Source: Thalassiosira profunda (Eukaryota; Bacillariophyta; Thalassiosirophyceae; Thalassiosirales; Thalassiosiraceae). From it: a stretch of 10,898 nucleotides of DNA. Numbering within the stretch: position 1 is the stretch's first letter; every line of letters starts with the position of its first letter. This document shows positions 1 to 6,936 of the stretch, one piece after another. The DNA lies in contig JALLAP010000728.1 in NCBI GenBank assembly GCA_036939355.1, positions 1 to 10,898 of the forward strand, read 5' to 3'. The notes beneath the pieces are model-generated. The model was not told the origin of the DNA and made no database searches. It was given only the letters and a program-made list of their open reading frames with translations. Made by a program: the position numbers and the translations under genes.

Positions 1-1355
1 CCAAGCATCGCTTGGCACCTCGGATGTTCAAGCATGTCGTTGGACACGACCACGTCGACTTTCGGACGGGGCAGCAGCAGGACGCCGCGCAATACTTTCA
101 ATATTTGCTGGAGAAAATGGACAGGGCCGAGCTGGGCGCCGGAGACCGGCTCAAGAGCAAGGACGGAAGCGGACCGGCGCTTGTGTCTTCGCATTTGTTC
201 TCCTACAAAACCGAATCTCGTTTGGTGTGCGGAGCTGATAGCATGATCAAATACAAAGAGAGCCCCGCGGAAACGATGCTGAGTCTGAGGATACCCATGT
301 CCAAGGCAACGCTGCCGGACGAGGAAAGCCCAGACCTCAAACGGCAAAAGTCCGAGGAACCGGGAGACGAGGACAAGGAAAAGAAAGAGGTGCCCACAGT
401 CACCCTTGACGCATGCCTGGACGAGTGGAATGCTGCGACCACTGTTGACGACTACCGCTGGCCGCATTTGCAGAACTCTGTCAGCCCCGCTACGTCCCAA
501 ACGCGCTTTGTGAACTTTCCTCGCTACCTCTTGGTGCACATGCATCGCTATGAGCTCGGCGACGATTGGCAGCCAAAGAAGATTGAGGTGGACATTGACG
601 TGCCGGAAGAGATTTCTCTGCAGAAGTACAAGGGGGCGGGTCCCCAAGAGGGCGAGAAGCTGGTTCCCGAGGAAGCGGAGAGCAATGAGGGATCTGCCGC
701 GCCAGCACCTGCTGCGCCTGCGGTTGACGAAGCGGCGCTGGGACAGCTGATGGACATGGGCTTCAACATGAATGGGTGCAAGAGGGCTTTGATGGCAGTT
801 GGGGGATCCAATGTCGAGGCCGCGATGAACTGGGTGTTTGAACACAATGCCGATCCCGATTTCAGCGATCCCTTGCCGGAAGGAGGCGATGCGGCGCCTG
901 CTGCTGCCGCGGGCGGCTCGGATGTCGACGAGGGCGTCGTCATGTCTCTCGTGGAAAACCTGGGCTGCTTCACCGCGGATCAAGTGCGAGCGGCAGTGAA
1001 GCATTGCGACGGAGCCGCCGATCGTGCCGCGGATTGGCTGTTCTCGCACATGGATGATCTTGACGGAGCGATCGCGGCTCTGGAAAGTGCATCTGCCGCC
1101 ACCGGGACATCGGCGCCCAAACCAACCACTCCGCTCGAAGATGGCGACGGCAAGTACAATCTTGTGGGGCTCATCAGCCACATTGGGAAGAACACCGGCA
1201 GCGGGCATTACGTGGCGCACTTGAAGAAGGACGGAAAGTGGGTCATCTTCAACGACGAGAAGGTAGCTCTTTCCGAGCACCCTCCCATCAAGCATGCCTA
1301 CATGTACCTCTTTCAGCGAAGCGACACGGTCGGCGCCCCTCACGCGGAGTATTGA
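1..1355 (+). CDS. USP5: Ubiquitin carboxyl-terminal hydrolase 5/13-like (isopeptidase T), C-terminal part
   Basis: The frame is open from the left edge to TGA at 1353-1355, so the 5' end is missing: the zinc-finger UBP domain and catalytic Cys box lie outside the window. The visible part follows the USP5 order: an APRMFK segment and a QQQDAAQYF box near the start, then the second half of the USP fold with a DDWQPKKIEVDIDVPEE segment near 560-615. Two UBA domains follow, near 727-870 (MDMGF motif) and 919-1065. The final catalytic block has SGHYV, with the general-base His at 1206-1208, and WVIFNDEKV. In the family this enzyme disassembles unanchored polyubiquitin in cytosol and nucleus, recycling ubiquitin for the proteasome; that role is inferred by homology. 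No intron is needed in this 1.35 kb. It converges on the next gene with 66 bp between stops. USP13 is the close alternative, but the USP5/13 split is an animal one. Confidence 0.93.
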   Translation, partial: KHRLAPRMFKHVVGHDHVDFRTGQQQDAAQYFQYLLEKMDRAELGAGDRLKSKDGSGPALVSSHLFSYKTESRLVCGADSMIKYKESPAETMLSLRIPMSKATLPDEESPDLKRQKSEEPGDEDKEKKEVPTVTLDACLDEWNAATTVDDYRWPHLQNSVSPATSQTRFVNFPRYLLVHMHRYELGDDWQPKKIEVDIDVPEEISLQKYKGAGPQEGEKLVPEEAESNEGSAAPAPAAPAVDEAALGQLMDMGFNMNGCKRALMAVGGSNVEAAMNWVFEHNADPDFSDPLPEGGDAAPAAAAGGSDVDEGVVMSLVENLGCFTADQVRAAVKHCDGAADRAADWLFSHMDDLDGAIAALESASAATGTSAPKPTTPLEDGDGKYNLVGLISHIGKNTGSGHYVAHLKKDGKWVIFNDEKVALSEHPPIKHAYMYLFQRSDTVGAPHAEY

Positions 1356-1421
1356 GTTGCATTGGCACTTGAGGAGTGATGCAGAGCTTGCATCATGGAA
1401 AGGGGAGGTAAAAGCTCTAGA

Positions 1422-2558
1422 TTACATTTTGCTCAAGCCGCTCAACGATAAAAGCAGCTGCGTGGGATTGTAGTTCTCTTGCCGCGTTGTGGAGGGATCA
1501 ATGTAGAAGGTATCCAGGCCACCAATTTGTATCCTCGCATCGTCAAACAAATACCGCATCAGTGCCTGCATCGGCCCTTCGGAAAGATACTTTTGTTCGG
1601 ACAAAAGGATCTCCGCCCCGATGGATGGATTGTGGTTATCCACCGCAAGTGTCACAACCGACCCATAATCATCGTACGGGATCGATACTTCAAAGAATTG
1701 CAGCAGGCCCGCAGCTTTGAGCCGATTCAGGGTCACCGTCAATTTGCCCAGCGCATCCAACAAGGCATTTTTATCGTAGTCGAAGTCTGAGAACTCATCT
1801 TCCTTCTCGGGAAACGGCGAAACAAAGTCCTTGCGGTTGGCATTGGGTGCATAAACGTCGACCAAAGCCTTGCCCCATGCAAGCTGAAACGCTTTGATGG
1901 ACGCTCTGTCTTTCAACAAACCAGAAACGGCCCGTAATGTTGAGTATAACTCCAGCTTGAATGCATTCCTGTTCTTTTCGTCGTCACTCGCCGAGCTTGG
2001 CAGACTTCGTTCGAATGAAGGCCGTACCAACTCAGCTGTGTCCTTTATTCCTTTGTTCAGAGTATCTGCCTTCACACTGCCCGATGCGGCCACCAGTGCA
2101 CTCTTCAGAGCGGCCTCCAATATCTGGTTCGTCACAGTCACATCAAGAGGCTGAAGCGGTTCGGGAGCGCACAGTTCGCCGAGCCCCGGATTCCCGATGC
2201 TAGTGCCATCCTTGCGTTTGCCATTATCATACATGCGTCTGCCCGTGTTAGGATCGCACTTGGCTTCATCCCGCAAGCTGTCCGAGAACCGCTCCCATTT
2301 CTCATCAAGCTTGTCTGCCACTTGTGCCCCACGCACCACCTGCCTACGGAACGCCTGGCCGAGCTGGCTCTCGGTGACGGCCGCGATTCCCTGCTGCTCG
2401 TCAGAGGGAGTGGCGGCGTTGGAAACGAGCGGGACGGCGAAGGGCGCGGCGCCGACGAACGTGCGCAGGCAATCCCTCCGGTTGAAGCATTGCTTGGGAG
2501 CCGACAGAGACTGCGCGCCGGCTATTAGCGCCACCAGGGGAAGGAGCCGCCGCTTCAT
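1422..2558 (-). CDS. Unknown protein with predicted thylakoid-lumen targeting leader, 378 aa
   Basis: Single-exon reading frame from ATG at 2558-2556 to TAA at 1424-1422. The frame stays open upstream to 2870 without another ATG, so this ATG is chosen; it begins a clear leader. Residues 1-17 (MKRR then a hydrophobic run ending GAQS) look like an ER signal peptide, followed by a SLSAP segment resembling the plastid-entry motif of red-type secondary plastids. Residues 27-49 then have RRDCLR, a hydrophobic stretch and an S-N-A site, which fits a twin-arginine thylakoid-lumen signal. The mature part has a KLDEKWERFSDSLRDEAKC region (about 83-101), a second Cys near 130 and a helix-rich C-terminal half. 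I recognise no enzymatic motif and assign no function. Location is inferred from the leader only. It is divergent from the plastid-directed oxygenase gene across 318 bp. Confidence 0.82.
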   Translation of the reverse strand: MKRRLLPLVALIAGAQSLSAPKQCFNRRDCLRTFVGAAPFAVPLVSNAATPSDEQQGIAAVTESQLGQAFRRQVVRGAQVADKLDEKWERFSDSLRDEAKCDPNTGRRMYDNGKRKDGTSIGNPGLGELCAPEPLQPLDVTVTNQILEAALKSALVAASGSVKADTLNKGIKDTAELVRPSFERSLPSSASDDEKNRNAFKLELYSTLRAVSGLLKDRASIKAFQLAWGKALVDVYAPNANRKDFVSPFPEKEDEFSDFDYDKNALLDALGKLTVTLNRLKAAGLLQFFEVSIPYDDYGSVVTLAVDNHNPSIGAEILLSEQKYLSEGPMQALMRYLFDDARIQIGGLDTFYIDPSTTRQENYNPTQLLLSLSGLSKM

Positions 2559-2876
2559 CGTCGCCTGCACGCTGATGCTGATGAGGATGGAGTTGCAGGG
2601 CGTGCATATATGCCGACAAAATAATGAGCGCCGCGCCGCGCCGCCGCAATCAAGGGGAGGGAGCAGCGCCGCGTCAGGAGGGTGAGGTGCACCCCCCGCC
2701 CCACTGACGCATTCTCGGGTCTCGGCACTGCAACTTGTAACGTGCTGTACGAGGCTGGCGTGCGTGCACGTGATTTGGGCGCTCCTTGCAAGTTGCAAGC
2801 GCAAGCAAGGTCGGTCTTCAGTCTGCGCCGCGCGCCCCACCGCCACGCACTGCGACCCCCTCCGCAACAACTGATC
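2559..2876. promoter_or_regulatory. Shared divergent promoter between two plastid-protein genes
   Basis: These 318 bp separate the start codons of two oppositely oriented genes, so both promoters must lie here or overlap the genes. Visible elements: a palindromic CACGTG (G-box/E-box core) at 2767-2772; a 9-bp inverted repeat TGCAACTTG (2729-2737) and CAAGTTGCA (2789-2797) that flanks it; and a tandem TTGCAAG TTGCAAG at 2786-2799. Several reading frames run through the region on both strands, but none resembles a protein. Promoter function is inferred from position. Confidence 0.6.
2605..2612 (-). promoter_or_regulatory. Possible TATA box for the lumen-protein gene
   Basis: CATATATG lies 47 bp upstream of the ATG at 2558 on the minus strand. 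With usual spacing this would place transcription start near 2575-2580 and give a 5' UTR of only about 20 nt. It is the only clear TATA-like run close to this start, but the match is short and the call rests on position. Confidence 0.3.
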
Positions 2877-3987
2877 ATGGCGGCCGGACGCGCCTTCCTA
2901 TGCGCGGCGGCGCTCCTCGTCGCGCCGCTTTCGACGAGCCACGGGGTCCATGCCTTTCAATCGGCGTCCCGCAGCCTCGCGCGGCGCCCGGCCGCGCTGC
3001 ATGCACTCTCGCCCCGCCAGCTGCAATTCTGGGAGGACGTCGAGGACGGCCTGGAGGACGTGGCGAAATTCTACGACGGCCAAAGCATGGAACGCATCCG
3101 CACGTTTTGTCAGAGGTGAGGCTCGTATCTGTGCATATCTTATGCCTCTCTTTGCAATCTGTATCTGATGCATTTGTATGTGGTGAATCCTCAGGGCTCA
3201 GGGCAAGTTGCCACTCCCTGAGCCGGCGGGCCCGGGCCACCAGCCATCGGAGGAGCACATTGATGGACTCACGGCCAACGCATTTTGGGATGCATCGGCA
3301 GACGCGGAGAACTTTCCCTGGGCCAGCAAACTGGAGGAAAAGGCAGGTGTGATAGCCGAGGAGTTTGCAAATCAACTATTGCAGCAATCAAACGCGGAAG
3401 AAAGCGCGCTGTTCTCTGGGGATTCGGCGTGGCAGTCCAAAGTGATGGGCACGGGATGGTCGGCATTTCGACTTCAGCGGCTGGGCGTATGGAATGTCGA
3501 GAACTGTGCTAGGTTCCCCGCAACCTACGATCTGTTGAAGGAGCTCGACATTCCTTTGGCGGTACGAGGGGTCTGCTTCGCCCGCCAAACTCCCGGGAGT
3601 GGCGTGTCGCCTCACACGGACGGGCGCAATTTCATCTTGACGTCTCACCTAGGCCTGAAAATCCCAGATGGGTGCTGGATGAAGGTTGGCGAGGAAGAAA
3701 GAGGCTGGGAGGAGGGAAAGCTGACAACTTTAGACACGTCCTTTGAACACTCGACGGGAAATCCATCGACAGAGGACCGTCATGTGTTGATTATCGATTT
3801 CTGGCACCCAGGGTTGAGTGATGCAGAGAGGGCAGGCCTCGAGTTCATTTACGATTTGCGCAATAAGTTTGAGTCCGGAGAAGTGCCGTATCGTCAGCCC
3901 AGGAAGAAAGCTGAAGCCGCGGAGGAAGAAGAGGAGGAGGGGCAAGGACTAGCAGGCTTGTGGAAGGCAATTACAGGTGGCGACTGA
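2877..3987 (+). CDS. Aspartyl/asparaginyl beta-hydroxylase-family 2-oxoglutarate oxygenase, plastid-targeted, two exons
   Basis: Exon 1 is 2877-3115 and exon 2 is 3195-3987; joined they give 343 aa. ATG at 2877 starts a hydrophobic signal peptide ending GVHA, directly followed by FQSASRS and an Arg/Ser/Ala-rich stretch: the Ala-x-Ala then Phe pattern of diatom-type plastid preproteins. The catalytic domain spans roughly residues 130-295. It has PHTDGRN with the first Fe-binding His at 220, the family block HLGL...IPDGCW, WEEGKL, then FEH with the second His at 265 and an Arg at 275 for 2-oxoglutarate. The spacing matches animal ASPH (45-46 residues between His, 10 from His to Arg). Here the first His is in an H-T-D triplet, giving a possible acidic ligand that animal ASPH lacks. 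The C-terminus is a Glu-rich linker and a short GLAGLWKAITGGD tail. Hydroxylase activity is inferred; the substrate is unknown. Confidence 0.88.
3116..3194 (+). other. Intron of the beta-hydroxylase gene (79 nt)
   Basis: The intron starts GTGAGG after CAGAG and ends CCTCAG. It splits an Arg codon after its second base (AG + G). The unspliced frame hits TGA at 3117-3119. A second AG at 3200-3201 would put exon 2 in the wrong frame, so the AG at 3193-3194 is chosen. Confidence 0.85.
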
Positions 3988-4094
3988 TATGCGGTAGTTA
4001 TGAGACGAGGCTAATGGGATACGAACGAGCTCTGCAAAACCAAACTCTGCATCAGATTTCCTCTTTGTCTGCACATCCTTTCGATTGTACTTCC

Positions 4095-4109
4095 CCTCCT
4101 CCTCCTCCT
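4095..4109. repeat. (CCT)5 microsatellite between convergent genes
   Basis: Five perfect CCT units sit in the 156-bp gap between the stop codons of the beta-hydroxylase and PNO1 genes, 35 bp beyond the PNO1 stop. This pyrimidine tract is the only notable structure in the gap. It probably lies in a 3' UTR, but no poly(A) signal is obvious. Confidence 0.6.
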
Positions 4110-4143
4110 CTTCCGCACCTTGCGCAAAACCATCGCCACACGT

Positions 4144-4911
4144 CTAATACCGCTCGTTCATCCGCTTCGCCACGTTCCGCATGTTATTGTACACCTTCCC
4201 CGGCGGCGCCCCCAACACCAAATCGCAAATGGCATTCCGCGCCAGCCGGATGTTGCCGTAGCTCCCCAGCAGGTGGATCCTGGAATCGGCAATCACGATC
4301 CGCGTCCGCGTCGCATTCTCGATGGCGAACCGCGTCTTCCCGTCCTGGCCGGCCACCCGTCCGATGGCGCGGGAGAGGTGGTCCCCCCGCAGCATCTTGA
4401 CGTCCGTCACTTGGAAGGATTCGACGTAGAGGTCGTCCAACCGCAATAGGGCCACGGCATCCTGGGGTTCGAAGCCGAGCATGAACGCCCCCACAAAGTC
4501 CGCCCCCTTTTGCAACGCCGACGCGTCGGGGGTGTGTTTGCTGGTTTTCATCTCGACGGAGCGGGTGCGCGTGTTGAATCGGACCTGGAGCTTGAGGTAG
4601 TCGACGAGGGGCGTCAAGAGCTGCTCCCAGTTCTCGCGGAGGGGGGTGTATCTGTGGGCCGGACAGCGGATCCTCCGGTATTCGGACTTGCCGGAGCGGG
4701 ACGCGTGGGCCGAGAGCTTTTGGAAGGTGGGTTGGGCGGCGGCGGCGGGATCGTCCGCCTCCATGTCGGCGTCGTCGGAGTGGGCAGCATCTTCCTGCTG
4801 GATCGACTTGCTCTGGATGAGGCGGGATGTGAGGGTGGAGGGATCGATGGAGTGGCTCGGGAGGTTGCCGCCGTCCATTTCCATGGCCACGTCGGCCTCT
4901 GCGGGTGCCAT
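4144..4911 (-). CDS. PNO1: RNA-binding protein PNO1 (Dim2), 40S ribosome maturation factor
   Basis: Intronless frame from ATG at 4911-4909 to TAG at 4146-4144, 255 aa, close to the usual PNO1 length (about 250-275). The frame is open further upstream but has no earlier ATG. Residues 1-65 are acidic and low-complexity, as is common in this family. An RRIRCPAHRYTPLRENWEQL block (about 79-98) leads into a degenerate KH1 region. KH2 holds GRVAGQDGKTRFAIENATRT, with a GxxG loop (GQDG, 188-191), then IADSRIHLLGS and the C-terminal APPGKVYNNMRNVAKR block that is nearly diagnostic. In other eukaryotes PNO1 binds the 3' end of 18S rRNA precursor and controls access of the NOB1 nuclease, in nucleolus and cytoplasm. 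It shares a 198-bp promoter with SHQ1. Confidence 0.95.
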   Translation of the reverse strand: MAPAEADVAMEMDGGNLPSHSIDPSTLTSRLIQSKSIQQEDAAHSDDADMEADDPAAAAQPTFQKLSAHASRSGKSEYRRIRCPAHRYTPLRENWEQLLTPLVDYLKLQVRFNTRTRSVEMKTSKHTPDASALQKGADFVGAFMLGFEPQDAVALLRLDDLYVESFQVTDVKMLRGDHLSRAIGRVAGQDGKTRFAIENATRTRIVIADSRIHLLGSYGNIRLARNAICDLVLGAPPGKVYNNMRNVAKRMNERY

Positions 4912-5109
4912 TGTTGGTCGATGAAGGGTTGGAGGGCAATGGAGGAGGGGTAATGAGGTTGTTGGCCGCGCGGTCCTACTGGAAAGTGAGCCCAAGGTGG
5001 TTGTTGTCGGGCGCGGCGGGGTGCGAGGCAAAATCTGGCAAAATCGGTGGCTGAAAGCTCCGCGGTCTGTCGTTGTACGTTACTTCACCCGGCCGCTGTC
5101 GGTCCAACC
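4912..5109. promoter_or_regulatory. Shared divergent promoter of PNO1 and SHQ1
   Basis: Only 198 bp lie between the two start codons, so the genes must share a bidirectional promoter. A 9-bp direct repeat GGCAAAATC occurs at 5027-5035 and 5037-5045, a spacing of 10 bp or about one helical turn. No clear TATA box is visible on either strand. Function is inferred from position. Confidence 0.6.
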
Positions 5110-6829
5110 ATGCCGCTCATCCCGCGCTACGCCCTCTCCCAGACGCCCACCCACGTCGCGCTCGAATTGTCCATTCCCCACGTCCGCGTCTCCACCTCCA
5201 CGCTCGAGCTGGTCGTCGTCGACGGGACGGACTTGCACTTGCACGCGCCGCCGACGTACCTCCTCAAATTGACCTTCCCGGGGCGGGTGGTGGGCGAGGA
5301 CGCGGTGGAGGCGAGTTTGGCGGCGGCCGCTGCGGCCGGATCGGACGTTGTGCGCGTCGTTGAGGAAGATGGGGGCTCGGGCGATGATGGAAATGGTGTG
5401 GATAATGCTGAGCCAACAGCCGCGTCACAGGATACGATCTGGACGAAGGACGATTTGCCAAAATTGCAATACGATCCCGAGAAGAACCACGGGACGCTCG
5501 TGGTGACCCTGCGCAAGGAAACGGAAGGAATCTGGCCCGATTTAGACCTGCTCGGTCGACTGCAGCAGCCGTCGCGAAAGATGCAAGAGAACGGGACGCC
5601 TCGACCGAATGGCGCAGCGAACAAACCTCTGGTACAGGTGGTGGATGCCGACGGAGAGGCCAACGCAAGCGAGAGCGACTTGCCGGAATCGGAGGAGGTG
5701 TTGGACGATTTGCTATCATTGAAGCAAAAGCGACCGACCTACGGGCTCTTTGGTCACTTCTCGAACGTCTTTCGCGACTATGCACGCGAGGGGCTCGTGC
5801 ACGAAATGCTGGAATGTCCGAACCCCGACGAAGTCTACGAAGGCGCAGACGAGAGCGACAATCGCGCGGAGAAGCAGAACCGGAGAGAGATGNAACCCCG
5901 ACGAAGTCTACGAAGGCGCAGACGAGAGCGACAATCGCGCGGAGAAGCAGAACCGGAGAGAGATGCGCCTGGAAATGGAAAACGAAAAGTTCGACCCGGA
6001 TCGGTACTCGAATGACCTGAACATCGAGGAGGAGGGCGATATGATATTCGATGCAGCAATGGCGATGGTGCCTCATTGGATGCAAACAAGTGCCAATGGG
6101 TCCGTCGAAACTATCACGGAAGGACTCTCCAAGCTATCGACATCGGGCAATGCAGCCACATTCTTTTCGTCGGAGGAGTCTCACCTCCTCGCCACGCTTC
6201 CACCGCAAAGGATCGATACCGCACAACTCACTCCGGAACAGAGGCGATCGGCGTTCCTCTCACTCGTTGACGTTCTGTACGCGTATGCATACGATCACCG
6301 CACCACCGACGGGGATCCCACCGTGGAGTCTTCCTGGACGGCGATGATACTGAGCCCCTCCCTGGCGTGGCTGGAGAGCTACGACCCTCCGTACGATACC
6401 GTCGCGGACGTTCTTCGGTGGAACGTTCGGCGGTCGTTGATCTATCCCTACCTGCGGAGTTTTTCCCTCGCCAGGAAGATCGTGGAGGACGTGTGTCAAA
6501 TCGTGAAGAAAGGGAGGCGGACGATCATCCGATGTCTGCTGCAGCTCCATCGAATCATGGAGAAGAGTGAATGTCATTACCTGTTCAACAAAATGCACGT
6601 AGACCCGCTCATTTGTTGGGTGCAACAGTGCGAAGAACAGGAAGTGCAAGAGTTTGGGAGAGAACTTGCAGACTTGCTTGATGCCGACAAGCAACCTGAT
6701 CCGTTGGGCAAAGAGTACTTGGGTTTGGGGTTGGTGGAGCTGGAAAAAACATGCGGAGAATCTGAATCCAGTTCGTCGGAAGAGGAAGATGACGATTCAG
6801 AAGAAGAAAGCGACAGCGATTCTAAGTGA
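5110..6829 (+). CDS. SHQ1: SHQ1, H/ACA snoRNP assembly factor (frame interrupted at an N by an apparent assembly duplication)
   Basis: ATG at 5110 begins a CS/p23-like domain: YALSQTPTHVALELSIP, VDGTDLHLHAPPTYLLKLTFPGRVV. A variable linker leads to the SHQ1-specific helical domain from about residue 205 (TYGLFGHFSNVF), with KFDPDRY (269 onwards after correction), LVDVLYAYAYDHR, ESSWTAMILSPSLAWLES and YPYLRSFSLARK. The protein ends in a Ser/Glu/Asp tail (SSSSEEEDDDSEEESDSDSK), like animal SHQ1. As printed, the frame breaks at N 5893 because 72 bp are present twice; removing 73 nt gives one 548-aa frame. In the family SHQ1 holds dyskerin/Cbf5 before H/ACA RNP assembly, mimicking RNA, and so supports pseudouridylation, rRNA processing and, in animals, telomerase RNA. 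No intron is seen. It diverges from PNO1 and converges on the next gene (107 bp between stops). Confidence 0.93.
5821..5965 (+). repeat. 72-bp perfect direct repeat around a single N (probable unmerged contig overlap)
   Basis: Positions 5821-5892 and 5894-5965 are identical, separated only by N at 5893. The duplication shifts the SHQ1 frame by +1; removal of one copy plus the N restores it exactly and encodes NPDEVYEGADESDN once. An unmerged overlap of two contig ends is the simplest explanation. Confidence 0.92.
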
Positions 6830-6936
6830 TATCCCCGTTGCTCTGAGCAGTCCTTTTCTGCTTGCTCTAATGATACCAGTCTTACAGCAAAAATATGTCT
6901 ATTTAAGTACGATACAGCCTCTCCGACGCAAAGCAA

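Noticed and set aside
2559..2870. N-terminal extension of the lumen protein, since its frame stays open to 2870
   Set aside because: The extension has no ATG start, is Cys/Arg/Pro-rich without protein-like features, and would bury the signal peptide that begins at 2558.
3199..3201. Alternative splice acceptor for the beta-hydroxylase intron
   Set aside because: Using this AG moves exon 2 out of the frame carrying the catalytic domain.
4184..4939. Long minus-strand frame inside PNO1 (251 codons)
   Set aside because: It is Arg/Pro-rich sequence in another frame of the same strand; PNO1 homology fixes the real frame.
5821..5965. Real tandem duplication or pseudogenised SHQ1
   Set aside because: The copies are perfect, bounded by an N and shift the frame by exactly 73 nt; the second site at 8578-8722 has the same unit size, which points to assembly.
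5264..6085. Long minus-strand frame opposite SHQ1
   Set aside because: It passes through the N and the duplicated block, is Arg/Pro/Ser-rich and has no recognisable domain; the SHQ1 frame explains the region.
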